In this document: one piece after another, positions 34,055 through 42,202 of the stretch | How positions within the stretch are numbered: position 1 is the stretch's first letter | How the letters are laid out: each line of letters begins with the position of its first letter | From: Pseudobutyrivibrio sp. | GTDB taxonomy: Bacteria > Bacillota > Clostridia > Lachnospirales > Lachnospiraceae | Direction: 5' to 3' | Assembly (NCBI GenBank): GCA_024697025.1 | Contig: JAILGH010000085.1 | Span: 1 to 45,406 of the forward strand | DNA: 45,406 nt | Notes under the pieces: model-generated | What the model saw: the letters and a program-made list of their open reading frames with translations, nothing else | Databases searched by the model: none | What the model was told of the DNA's origin: nothing | Position numbers and translations under genes: made by a program

Positions 34055-34162
34055 ACCTTATAGGAAATTGCTTTGCAATCTCCTATAAGGTAAAAAACAC
34101 ACTTCGTGTGAAATATGTGTCTCGGCGACAGAAGAATTTATTTGCTTACAGCAAATGTCGCC
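34049..34162. repeat. Cluster of three further perfect hairpins
   Basis: A 17-base perfect stem (34049-34065 with 34081-34097) is T-flanked on one side and A-flanked on the other, with a second small stem in its loop. Then comes CACAC/GTGTG at 34098-34110. Last is a nested pair: GGCGACA/TGTCGCC at 34124-34162 enclosing ATTTGCT/AGCAAAT. It could be a bidirectional terminator plus a small mobile palindromic element. The rest of the gap to 34298 shows no gene. Confidence 0.7.
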
Positions 34163-34298
34163 TCGCACTGCTCTTTCTTGTAGGACATAAAAAATTCATA
34201 ATTCATAACTATACTTGAAGATAGGAATCGGGGAAGATGAGACGATATCTAATGTATAGAGTGTCAAGTTATGAGAGTTAGGTATTAAGGAGAAGAAA

Positions 34299-36437
34299 AT
34301 GGCAAAGAAGAAAGTTCACCATTTATTAAAAGGGGCTGCCATCGCTGGTGCAGCTACAACAGGAGCATCAACTTTAGGAGATGCAAATTTGGCGTTTGCT
34401 CAAGATATGGAAGCTGCTGAAGAGGCGGAATTAGTTGTGCCTGTTCAGGAGGTAACTTTAGAGACAGCCACTGAAGTGGTTCAGGAGGTTTCGGAAGTTG
34501 CACCGGGCACAGGGGAAGGTGCGGCTATTGGAGCAGAGGAGCAGATAGTAGAGGTGGAGGCAGTTGCGCCACCAGCTGGGGAGGAGACAGAGCAGGCTAG
34601 TGGAACTATGCCTGTTGCTACAGAGGGGAAAACCTTGTCAGCAGCTAATGTGGAAGAGGGGACAATTACTGAGAATGCACCTGTAGAGAATACAGTTTTA
34701 GGAGCAAACATAGCGAAAGCTAATTTGAGAGGAGCAACCTTAGCAGGAACTAATGAGTCAGTTGGAGAGCAAGAAATCACTGAGACAGGTGTAGAAGCAG
34801 AAAATACAACTGAGTTAACTATAGAGGAAGAGGAAGCAGCGCTCGCTTCCACATCAGAATCAAATCAAGAGGTATTTAATCAGAAAAGTGAAAGTCTTTC
34901 TACTGCGGTATACGAGGCTGAGAGTTCGTATGCTTCTGAAAGCACGGCTTACACAGCGGCAGGCTATGAGAGCAGCGCCCTTATAGATGCCAGGGCTGAT
35001 GTAGATGCCAAGATGACAGCTGAGGAAACTACTAGAAGTGCCATTGCTGACAACAATCAGAAGCTTACTTCAGGCAATTACTACAATGTGGTCGGTCGTC
35101 CTTTGGCTGTTGCCATGATAAAGTTCAAGCTGATTTTGACCGGCCAGCTTGATGAGAATACTGTGTCCACATTTCAGGCAAAATGGGACAACAGAGGTGC
35201 ATACCAGGACAAGAACTGCAAGGTTACATACACAGATGTAAATGGCATTGAACATACAGAATTTTACGATTACGTAACTATAGATGAAGAGGGTGAATCT
35301 TATTTCAAGACTGTTGGTGCCAACGGCAGACTTACAGACTATGATGATGTTGCCAAGAACGTTACAGGTATCAACGTACTAGAAAAGGAAAACATAAATT
35401 CCAATCCAAATGGTCAGGCTAAATTTAACAGCAAGGGTCAGGATTGGTACAAAAAAGAAGAGTATGAGAGGGACATAGCAATATGGGATGCATTAAAGGA
35501 AAGCGTTGCAAGCTTAGCCAAGTCTATTGATGCTATGAAAGTTCTTCAGGGTGAATTTGATGTATCTACGTCTGAAAGCTTGTTGGCTTCTCAGAATGCA
35601 TCAGAGTCTAGGGCAGATTCTCTTTCAGAGCGAAGAGAGTCTGAGAGAGTTGCAAACTCTCTGTTGGCTAGCACCTATGAATCTATGAGTATTGCAGCAG
35701 AGGAAGCTAGAGCATCTGCGTCAGAATCAACTAGAGTAGTTGAGTCCCTTAGTTTATCAGAGTCAGTTAAGATAGCTGAATCACTTAGTACATCAGAATC
35801 AACTAGAATATCAGACTCACTTAGTGCATCTGATTCAACTAGAATAGTAGCATCTATTAGTGCTGCAGAATCATTATCAGCATCTGCAGAATCTGAAAAG
35901 ATGGCAGCATCACTTTCAAGAAGTGTAGCGGAATCAAGTAGTATTGCGGCTGCCACTAGCGAATCAGCTGCAGTTGCAAAGGCTTCTGCCGATGTGGCAC
36001 ACGCCCATATTTCTGAGGCCAAGGTTCCACTTTCAGTTGTACATGATGATCATGGTCATGTTATTGAAAATACTGCAGATAGCGAGGCTACAACTAATAC
36101 AGCCCAGACAGCAGCACAGGCAGAAAATGGCAATGCTGGGGCTACTGTAAGGCAGGCCAACCAAAGCAGACAGGGTGCTACAGAGGCCGGCAACAGAGTT
36201 ACTATTACAAATAACTCAGAAAACATGGCAATGCTTCACAAGGCAGACTCCGAGACACAGGATATATTGACTGTTAGTGATGAGGAGAGTGCTAAGTTTG
36301 GTCAGGCAAAGGAATTGTCATCTACAGTTGGTAGACATACATTGCCTGTACTTGGAGCAATCATAGCCTTCTTTGGATTTGGAAAAGCAAAGAAGGAGAA
36401 AGAAAATATACAAAGCAAAAATGACAATCAAGTCTAG
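34299..36437 (+). CDS. Serine-rich adhesin 3
   Basis: A 712-residue third member of the family. The leader is KGAAIAGAATTGASTLGDAN then AFAQ. An acidic Glu/Val/Ala region extends to about 185. The Ser-rich helical segment SESLSTAVYEAESSYASES precedes the shared domain, from GNYYNVV (about 260) to TGINVLEK (about 358). A Ser-rich segment lies at about 420-570 with repeats of SLS(T/A)S(E/D)STRI. The end carries AKVPLSVVHDDHGH, DEESAKFGQAKE, a helix (about 680-697) and a basic tail. No LPxTG. Ribosome site AAGGAGAAG. The binding part between the shared domain and the serine repeats is shorter than in adhesins 1 and 2. Confidence 0.85.
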   Translation: MAKKKVHHLLKGAAIAGAATTGASTLGDANLAFAQDMEAAEEAELVVPVQEVTLETATEVVQEVSEVAPGTGEGAAIGAEEQIVEVEAVAPPAGEETEQASGTMPVATEGKTLSAANVEEGTITENAPVENTVLGANIAKANLRGATLAGTNESVGEQEITETGVEAENTTELTIEEEEAALASTSESNQEVFNQKSESLSTAVYEAESSYASESTAYTAAGYESSALIDARADVDAKMTAEETTRSAIADNNQKLTSGNYYNVVGRPLAVAMIKFKLILTGQLDENTVSTFQAKWDNRGAYQDKNCKVTYTDVNGIEHTEFYDYVTIDEEGESYFKTVGANGRLTDYDDVAKNVTGINVLEKENINSNPNGQAKFNSKGQDWYKKEEYERDIAIWDALKESVASLAKSIDAMKVLQGEFDVSTSESLLASQNASESRADSLSERRESERVANSLLASTYESMSIAAEEARASASESTRVVESLSLSESVKIAESLSTSESTRISDSLSASDSTRIVASISAAESLSASAESEKMAASLSRSVAESSSIAAATSESAAVAKASADVAHAHISEAKVPLSVVHDDHGHVIENTADSEATTNTAQTAAQAENGNAGATVRQANQSRQGATEAGNRVTITNNSENMAMLHKADSETQDILTVSDEESAKFGQAKELSSTVGRHTLPVLGAIIAFFGFGKAKKEKENIQSKNDNQV

Positions 36438-36457
36438 CATATCAAGTTTCACTGCTC

Positions 36458-36463
36458 TATAAT
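36458..36463 (+). promoter_or_regulatory. Candidate -10 box of the secY2 operon
   Basis: TATAAT about 60 bases before the secY2 start; no convincing -35 at the matching distance. Confidence 0.35.
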
Positions 36464-36522
36464 AAATATAGATTTTGTAGTCTTGCGATGATATTGCACA
36501 AATAATTATTTGGGGCGGAGCT

Positions 36523-37728
36523 TTGAAAAAGAGATATTTTCCAAAAACATTAATTCAAAAATTATTGTTTACTCTAATAATTATGGCAGCTTATCTTATT
36601 GGAAGAGAGCTGCCTCTTTATGGCGTGGATTTAGCCGCATACGATGCTTTGCGTGATGGCACCGAAGATTTGATTATGCAGACAATAGGTGGAGACCGTT
36701 ACAAGACAAGTGTACTTGCTCTTGGTATTTCACCGTTTATGTTTTCAACACTTTTAATTCAGGTGGCTGTAGCTGTTAAAAATGCAGACAGCAAATCCCA
36801 TACTTCACCTAAGAAAGTTACAACTGCCACTCTTATTTTGATGTTCATTTGGGCCGTTGTTCAGGCCTACTTTACCACAGGTTCAACCTTTTATATTTAT
36901 CATGATGGTTGGCAGCTTTTGCTTGCCAAGATTATTTCTGGTGCCCAGATGGTTACAGGCGCATTTGTTATTCTCTGGCTTGCCACCAGAAATGGTAAAT
37001 ACGGTATCGGCGGTCAGACGGTGCTTATCTATGTAAACATTCTTGATAGCGTGGTTAACACAGTGCGTTATGCTAGCGTTGATAATCTTAAGATAATTGG
37101 ACTTATTGGTGGCTTTGCGCTGTTATTTACAATTATTTTTGAGAACACAGAATATCGCATCCCTATGCAGAGGATTTCAATTCACAATATTTATTCGGAT
37201 AAGAACTATATCCCAATCAAGCTTAATCCTATTGGAATGATGCCGGTTATGTTTGCTTCGGCATTTTTCATGCTGCCTATTTACGTGTGTAAGCTTTTAA
37301 ACAATTTCTTCCCTGACGACAGCAGGGTAGCTTGGGCGGTGGAAAATATGGATACCACCCACACCCTTGGTATATGCGTTTACGTGGCGGTTTTGTATGT
37401 TATCTCCGTGATTTTTTCATTTGTATTTATCAGCCCCAAGAACTTGGCTGAGAATCTGCAAAAGGCGGGAGATAGTATCACTGGCCTTAGAGCCGGAAAG
37501 CTTACTCGCAGATTTATTAGCAAGAGAGTATTTTTTATATCAGTTTTTTCAGCCAGCTTTATGGCTTTGTGTATAGGCCTTCCACTGGTGCTTCAGCTGA
37601 AGGGCTACGTGGATATTTCGGTAATGAGTTTGCCATCCATTATGATTGCCATGGGCAGTATCAACTGCAACCTTTATCGAGAGTTTAGGGCGGTATATGA
37701 TTACGACGCCTACATTCCATTTATTTAA
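36523..37728 (+). CDS. secY2: Accessory Sec system translocase SecY2
   Basis: A 401-residue channel protein with about ten membrane helices, of SecY2 length and shorter than housekeeping SecY. It begins with TTG behind a strong GGGGCGGAG. The N-terminus reads TLIQKLLFTLIIMAAYLIGRELPL, where SecY usually has a helix followed by an I-P plug entry. SPFMFSTLLIQ matches the SPYI-type conserved segment. Further marks are NPIGMMPVMFAS in the middle and FSFVFISPKNLAENLQKAGDSI near the start of the last helices. The protein should form the dedicated membrane pore for glycosylated adhesins. First gene of the secY2-asp1-asp3-secA2 run, 20 bases before asp1. Confidence 0.93.
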   Translation: MKKRYFPKTLIQKLLFTLIIMAAYLIGRELPLYGVDLAAYDALRDGTEDLIMQTIGGDRYKTSVLALGISPFMFSTLLIQVAVAVKNADSKSHTSPKKVTTATLILMFIWAVVQAYFTTGSTFYIYHDGWQLLLAKIISGAQMVTGAFVILWLATRNGKYGIGGQTVLIYVNILDSVVNTVRYASVDNLKIIGLIGGFALLFTIIFENTEYRIPMQRISIHNIYSDKNYIPIKLNPIGMMPVMFASAFFMLPIYVCKLLNNFFPDDSRVAWAVENMDTTHTLGICVYVAVLYVISVIFSFVFISPKNLAENLQKAGDSITGLRAGKLTRRFISKRVFFISVFSASFMALCIGLPLVLQLKGYVDISVMSLPSIMIAMGSINCNLYREFRAVYDYDAYIPFI

Positions 37729-37748
37729 CTTAAGTCTAAGGAGGAGAT

Positions 37749-39356
37749 ATGCTTTACTTTGTTCCAGCGTGGTATCAAAAGAATAAATGGAAAGAATCTG
37801 AGCAGAATTGGCACACTAGACGTATGCACACTGAGTTCGACGATACGGTAAAGCAGGTTCAGATGTTTTATCGAAATGGCATGCGTGATTTCAAGATTCT
37901 GCTTCTTAGTCACACCCCTAATTTTAGGCATTTCTTGCATAGGCAGGGCGTTTTTCATGCGCCTTACTGGTCATGTTTTGACGCTATTCAGGAGGTGAAA
38001 CGCAGAAAGGCTGTGGTCTTTTCTTTCCACAATCTTGCCTGGCCTGCCCACATCGAATTCGTATATACGCCATTTGTTGTAGTGGCTTATTTGGAGAATG
38101 TTAAGTACGCAGAAATCAACTTTGGTGAGGCGGGAAACCCTATCGAAGTTAGTATGTATCTAAATGGAACCCTCAGTCGCCGCAACATTTACGACGACAG
38201 AGGATTTGTCTCTTCCACAGAAGTGTATGACAACGGTGTAATCGTATATACGGATTATCTTACAGAAAGTGGTGCCACCAAGCTTCGTGAGTATTCCAGC
38301 ACAGGTAGGGTGGAAATCAACGAAAAAATCAACACCTACCTGCTAGCGAAGGACGGGGAATTCGAGACCAAGACCTTTAAGAAGCTATATTACGAGGACA
38401 TGGCAGAAGTAATAATGGAGGTCCTTGAGGCTCACTTAGATGCAACCGCCAAGGAGGATATTTTCTGTGTGGCGATGCATGCCTTAAACTATATTCCTTT
38501 GGAGAAATTCATTGAAAAAAGAAAATGTATCCTGTCATTTTATGGTGACAGATATCGCATAAAGAAGCATCCTGAGGGAAAGGAGATGGTTAAGAAGGCG
38601 GGATATATTATCACCGATTCTGAGGCCACCACTAGATACTTGAAGCGTGAGATGGAGGAGGACGTTGATAACGTTATCGATATTTCTCCTTACGATTCGA
38701 GAATGGATTTTGGTATCAGCCAGCAGCTAACAGTTCAAAAAATCCTTGTGCCTGTAGATGATTTGCCAGCAGATAGATTTAAGCTTTTGATGGTTCAGCT
38801 GGCTACGTATATACAGACCAACGAAAATGCCATGGTGCATATTTTTACTAGAAATGCAGCCTACGATTTGCCAGATAAGCTCCTTGAGACCATTGCTGAT
38901 ATTTTGGTTGAGGCGGGATTTGATAGAAGGATGGTTATACCAGAAACCATCGCAGATGAAACTGCTGAAAATGAAATCGACGAGAGGACTGTTGAGAAAA
39001 TTCCGGTGCGATTTTTTGTTGAGCAGTGCGTGGATGAATTGTCGGTAAGTAAATGTATCCGCGAGCAGAGAATCATGGTGGATATGCAGCACAACCCAGA
39101 TTTGTTTTTGCAGATTAACTGCATCAGCTCGGCAATTCCACAGCTAGTTCGCCGTGAGACTCAGTACATGTTAAACGGTGGAAATGGATTTGTAGTCAAA
39201 GAGTTTGAGCAGCTGCCAGCGGCGCTAGATTATTTCCTTGGTTCCCTTTACAACTGGAATCAGGCCAAGGTTTATTCTTACGAAATCGGGCAGAAATATA
39301 CCACCAAGAAACTTTTGGAAAAGTGGAAAGACGTTATGCAGACTTTGGAGAGTTAA
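37749..39356 (+). CDS. asp1: Accessory Sec system protein Asp1
   Basis: A 535-residue Asp1, a GT-B-fold relative without expected catalysis that binds serine-rich substrate within the Asp1-Asp2-Asp3 complex. The N-terminus MLYFVPAWYQKNKWKESEQ is the typical Asp1 opening. AFDDTVKQ-like helices follow, and the last third (about 320-500) is the Rossmann-like domain ending LLEKWKDVMQTLES. AAGGAGGAG lies before the ATG. Its stop abuts the asp3 start with no base between them, so the two are translationally coupled. Asp2, its usual neighbour, is encoded 7.7 kb upstream. Confidence 0.9.
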   Translation: MLYFVPAWYQKNKWKESEQNWHTRRMHTEFDDTVKQVQMFYRNGMRDFKILLLSHTPNFRHFLHRQGVFHAPYWSCFDAIQEVKRRKAVVFSFHNLAWPAHIEFVYTPFVVVAYLENVKYAEINFGEAGNPIEVSMYLNGTLSRRNIYDDRGFVSSTEVYDNGVIVYTDYLTESGATKLREYSSTGRVEINEKINTYLLAKDGEFETKTFKKLYYEDMAEVIMEVLEAHLDATAKEDIFCVAMHALNYIPLEKFIEKRKCILSFYGDRYRIKKHPEGKEMVKKAGYIITDSEATTRYLKREMEEDVDNVIDISPYDSRMDFGISQQLTVQKILVPVDDLPADRFKLLMVQLATYIQTNENAMVHIFTRNAAYDLPDKLLETIADILVEAGFDRRMVIPETIADETAENEIDERTVEKIPVRFFVEQCVDELSVSKCIREQRIMVDMQHNPDLFLQINCISSAIPQLVRRETQYMLNGGNGFVVKEFEQLPAALDYFLGSLYNWNQAKVYSYEIGQKYTTKKLLEKWKDVMQTLES

Positions 39357-39788
39357 ATGGAAAAAGCAAGTTGGACAATCTATTGGAATGAATATAGCTC
39401 AGACACTTATCTATACGGCTCTGAGATTGAGTACCAAAGCAAGAGCAGCGTGCATTTTAAAAATGAGTTGATGCCGCCAGGTACTGTTATCAAGGAGTGG
39501 TATTCGCTGACCAATTATCAGGCGCAGCGAATCGAACCATCGCTTCCTATTATCGATGGAGAGAGTAGGTATCGCATCAAGGTCAATGTGGATACCAAGG
39601 ATGGCACAGGCTATCTAATCAGGCTTGTTTTTCTTGATAGATACGAGCGTGAGGCAGGGGATTTTACTTTGCGAGACACCGAGGCAGAATTTTCTTGCCC
39701 ACTTAAGACCTATAGCTATAGGATGCAGTTGATAAATGCAGGTATGACGGAGTTTGTTTACCATTCAGTTACAATAGAAGAAATCTAG
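39357..39788 (+). CDS. asp3: Accessory Sec system protein Asp3
   Basis: A 143-residue Asp3 of normal length, a small beta-sandwich protein resembling carbohydrate-binding modules that bridges Asp1/Asp2 with the unglycosylated adhesin and SecA2. The middle segment NELMPPGTVIKEWYS and the strand YRIKVNVDTKDG are in keeping with the family. It starts immediately after the asp1 stop and ends one base before the secA2 start. No signal peptide, as expected for a cytosolic chaperone. Confidence 0.88.
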   Translation: MEKASWTIYWNEYSSDTYLYGSEIEYQSKSSVHFKNELMPPGTVIKEWYSLTNYQAQRIEPSLPIIDGESRYRIKVNVDTKDGTGYLIRLVFLDRYEREAGDFTLRDTEAEFSCPLKTYSYRMQLINAGMTEFVYHSVTIEEI

Positions 39789-39789
39789 T

Positions 39790-42138
39790 ATGAAAATTAA
39801 AAAGACAAGAGGAATCGTCAAAAAACTGTATAAGGATTTGAAGAGAGTTAAGCGCTACAAGTCTGCCATGGAGGCGCTTTCTGATGAGGAGCTTAAGGCT
39901 AAGACTGCAGAGTTTCAGTCACGCTATGAGTCGGGAGAAAGCTTAGACAAAATCTTACCGGAGGCTTTCGCAGCTATGTGCGAGGCTGATTTTAGAGTGC
40001 TTAAAATGTATCCTTTTGACGTGCAGATTCTTGCTGGTATTGCCCTTCACAAGGGGTATCTTGCTGAGATGAATACCGGCGAGGGCAAGACTCTTACTGC
40101 AACACTTCCTATGTACCTAAATGGTTTAACAAAAAAGGGGGCTATCCTTGTTACCAACAACGAGTACCTAGCTCTTCGTGATGCGGAGGATATGGGACCT
40201 GCCTACAAATTTATGGGACTATCCATTGAGGCAGGCGTTAAGCGTGACGAGGATGATAAGTTTGAAAACGACGAGAAAAAGAAAATTTACAATGCGGATA
40301 TCGTATATACGACTCACTCTGCACTGGGATTTGATTATCTGATTAACAACCTTGTAAAGTCTGCCAGCGAGCGATTTTTGCGAGAGTTTAACTATATTAT
40401 TATTGATGAGGCGGACTCGGTGCTTCTTGATAGTGCCAGCACTCCACTTGTAATTTCAGGTGCGCCTCGTGTACAGTCCAATCTCTATGAGACTGCGGAT
40501 TTCTTTGTCCGTACTCTAAAGGAAGATGTGGACTATGAGGTGGAGGAGAAAAATGTTTGGTTCACTGAAAAGGGACTTGCTTATGCAGAGAGCTATTTTG
40601 GTATAGACAATATTTTTGCGCCAGAATACTTTGAGATTTATAGACATCTTGTGCTAGCTCTCAGAGCTCACAAGATTATTGAGAAGGGTACGGAGTACAT
40701 GATTTCTGAGTCAGGTGAAGTGGCTCTTATTGATGCCAGCTCAGGACGTATGCTTAAGGGTGTTAAGCTTCGTGGGGGTCAGCATCAGGCCATAGAGTGC
40801 AAGGAGCGACTAGATATCACTCAGGAAAACCGTTCCATGGCATCTATCACCTACCAAAATTTCTTTTCAATGTTCCCAAAGATGGCAGGCATGAGCGGTA
40901 CAATCTACGATGCCAAGGATGAGCTTTACGACGTATATGGAAAGCGAGTTGTGGTTATTCCAACCAACAACCCTGTGCAGCGAGTGGATTGTAAGGACTG
41001 GTATTTCAGCGATTCCAAGAAGCAGTTTGAGGCGGTTATCCAGCTGGCTCTTAGAAAGCATGACACAGGCCAACCTGTTCTTATAGTTACAACCATGATT
41101 TCAGATACAGAAATCATTTCCCATTTGCTTGTAAAAGAGGGGATTCCTCATTCGGTTTTAAATGCCAACAATGCCTTCTGGGAAGCTGACATTATCAAGG
41201 AGGCCGGCCAGATGGGAGCCATGACTGTTGCAACATCTATGGCAGGACGTGGTACCGACATCAAGCTTGGTGCCGGTGTGAAAGAGCTTGGAGGCTTGGC
41301 GGTAATCGGTGTTGGTCGAATGCTAAACGTCAGGGATGAGAGACAGGCCAGAGGTCGTGCCGGCAGACAGGGAGATCCTGGCTACAGCCGATTTATTGTT
41401 TCCTTGGAAGACGACATTGTGGAGAAGGGAACAGACCCAGACAAGCTGAAGAAATATATCGAGGGCAAAAAACGTATAAGCGATAGAAGGATAAAGCGAA
41501 TTGTAAACGGCGCCCAGCGCACCAACGAGGAGCTTGGGGTTACCAACAGAAAGACCTCCAAGGATTACGACGTTGTACTGCAGCTTGAGAGAAAGCTTAT
41601 GTATGACACTAGAGATATGCTGCTTGACGGTGGCACTGTTGAGCGAGGAAAGCTTATAGATATAGCTATGGAAAATATTGAGCTATTTCTCAAGGAAAAT
41701 CGCAACCTGACTCAGCCAGAGCTTAGCAGATATTTGCTTGATAACATTTCATATAGGATGGAAAAGGATATTAATTTCCTTAACCTTAAGAATAAATCTA
41801 GGGTACGAGCCTACATGCTGGCAAGACTGAAAAAGTCTTTGGATGAGAAGCGTGAGTCTATAGGCTCCGATGCAGGAATGAACGACTTTATCAGAGTGTC
41901 TGCACTTTCTGCCATCGACGAGGCTTGGATTGAGCAGGTGGATTATCTCCAGCAGCTGCAGGCGGCAGTCACCGGACGTAGCTCCGCCCAGCGTAACCTG
42001 ATGTTTGAATACCAGGGGGAGGCCTTGGAGTCCTTCCGCAAGATGGAGATTAGCATTAAGAGGAATATTATTAGAAATATTTGTCTTAGCGAAGTGAGTA
42101 TGGATGAGAAGAATAGATTACATATAATTTTGCCGTAA
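39790..42138 (+). CDS. secA2: Accessory Sec system translocase ATPase SecA2
   Basis: A 782-residue ATPase motor for adhesin export. Walker A is in MNTGEGKTLTATLP (about 92-105), the DEAD-like box is IIIDEADSVLLD (about 204-215), and the second motor domain shows MAGRGTDIKLGAG, then GRMLNVRDERQARGRAGRQGD split over two motifs. It is shorter than housekeeping SecA and lacks the C-terminal zinc-binding tail, as usual for SecA2. It begins one base after the asp3 stop. The conserved helical scaffold (about 600-750) is complete. A small palindrome at 42150-42162 separates it from gtfA. Confidence 0.96.
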   Translation: MKIKKTRGIVKKLYKDLKRVKRYKSAMEALSDEELKAKTAEFQSRYESGESLDKILPEAFAAMCEADFRVLKMYPFDVQILAGIALHKGYLAEMNTGEGKTLTATLPMYLNGLTKKGAILVTNNEYLALRDAEDMGPAYKFMGLSIEAGVKRDEDDKFENDEKKKIYNADIVYTTHSALGFDYLINNLVKSASERFLREFNYIIIDEADSVLLDSASTPLVISGAPRVQSNLYETADFFVRTLKEDVDYEVEEKNVWFTEKGLAYAESYFGIDNIFAPEYFEIYRHLVLALRAHKIIEKGTEYMISESGEVALIDASSGRMLKGVKLRGGQHQAIECKERLDITQENRSMASITYQNFFSMFPKMAGMSGTIYDAKDELYDVYGKRVVVIPTNNPVQRVDCKDWYFSDSKKQFEAVIQLALRKHDTGQPVLIVTTMISDTEIISHLLVKEGIPHSVLNANNAFWEADIIKEAGQMGAMTVATSMAGRGTDIKLGAGVKELGGLAVIGVGRMLNVRDERQARGRAGRQGDPGYSRFIVSLEDDIVEKGTDPDKLKKYIEGKKRISDRRIKRIVNGAQRTNEELGVTNRKTSKDYDVVLQLERKLMYDTRDMLLDGGTVERGKLIDIAMENIELFLKENRNLTQPELSRYLLDNISYRMEKDINFLNLKNKSRVRAYMLARLKKSLDEKRESIGSDAGMNDFIRVSALSAIDEAWIEQVDYLQQLQAAVTGRSSAQRNLMFEYQGEALESFRKMEISIKRNIIRNICLSEVSMDEKNRLHIILP

Positions 42139-42144
42139 CCTAAA

Positions 42145-42162
42145 AGGCTTCCCCCTGAGGGG
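42145..42162. repeat. Short CCCC/GGGG hairpin with dispersed-repeat-like start
   Basis: AGGCTTCCCCCTGAGGGG forms a small stem. Its GGCTTCCC word recurs at 45063 with GGGGGGCTGACTGATGAGGG. Both resemble pieces of a dispersed repeat I recall from Lachnospiraceae genomes (unchecked). Confidence 0.4.
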
Positions 42163-42202
42163 ATAATGAATAATAAGGGTAAATAGAAGGAGACATGACT
42201 TT

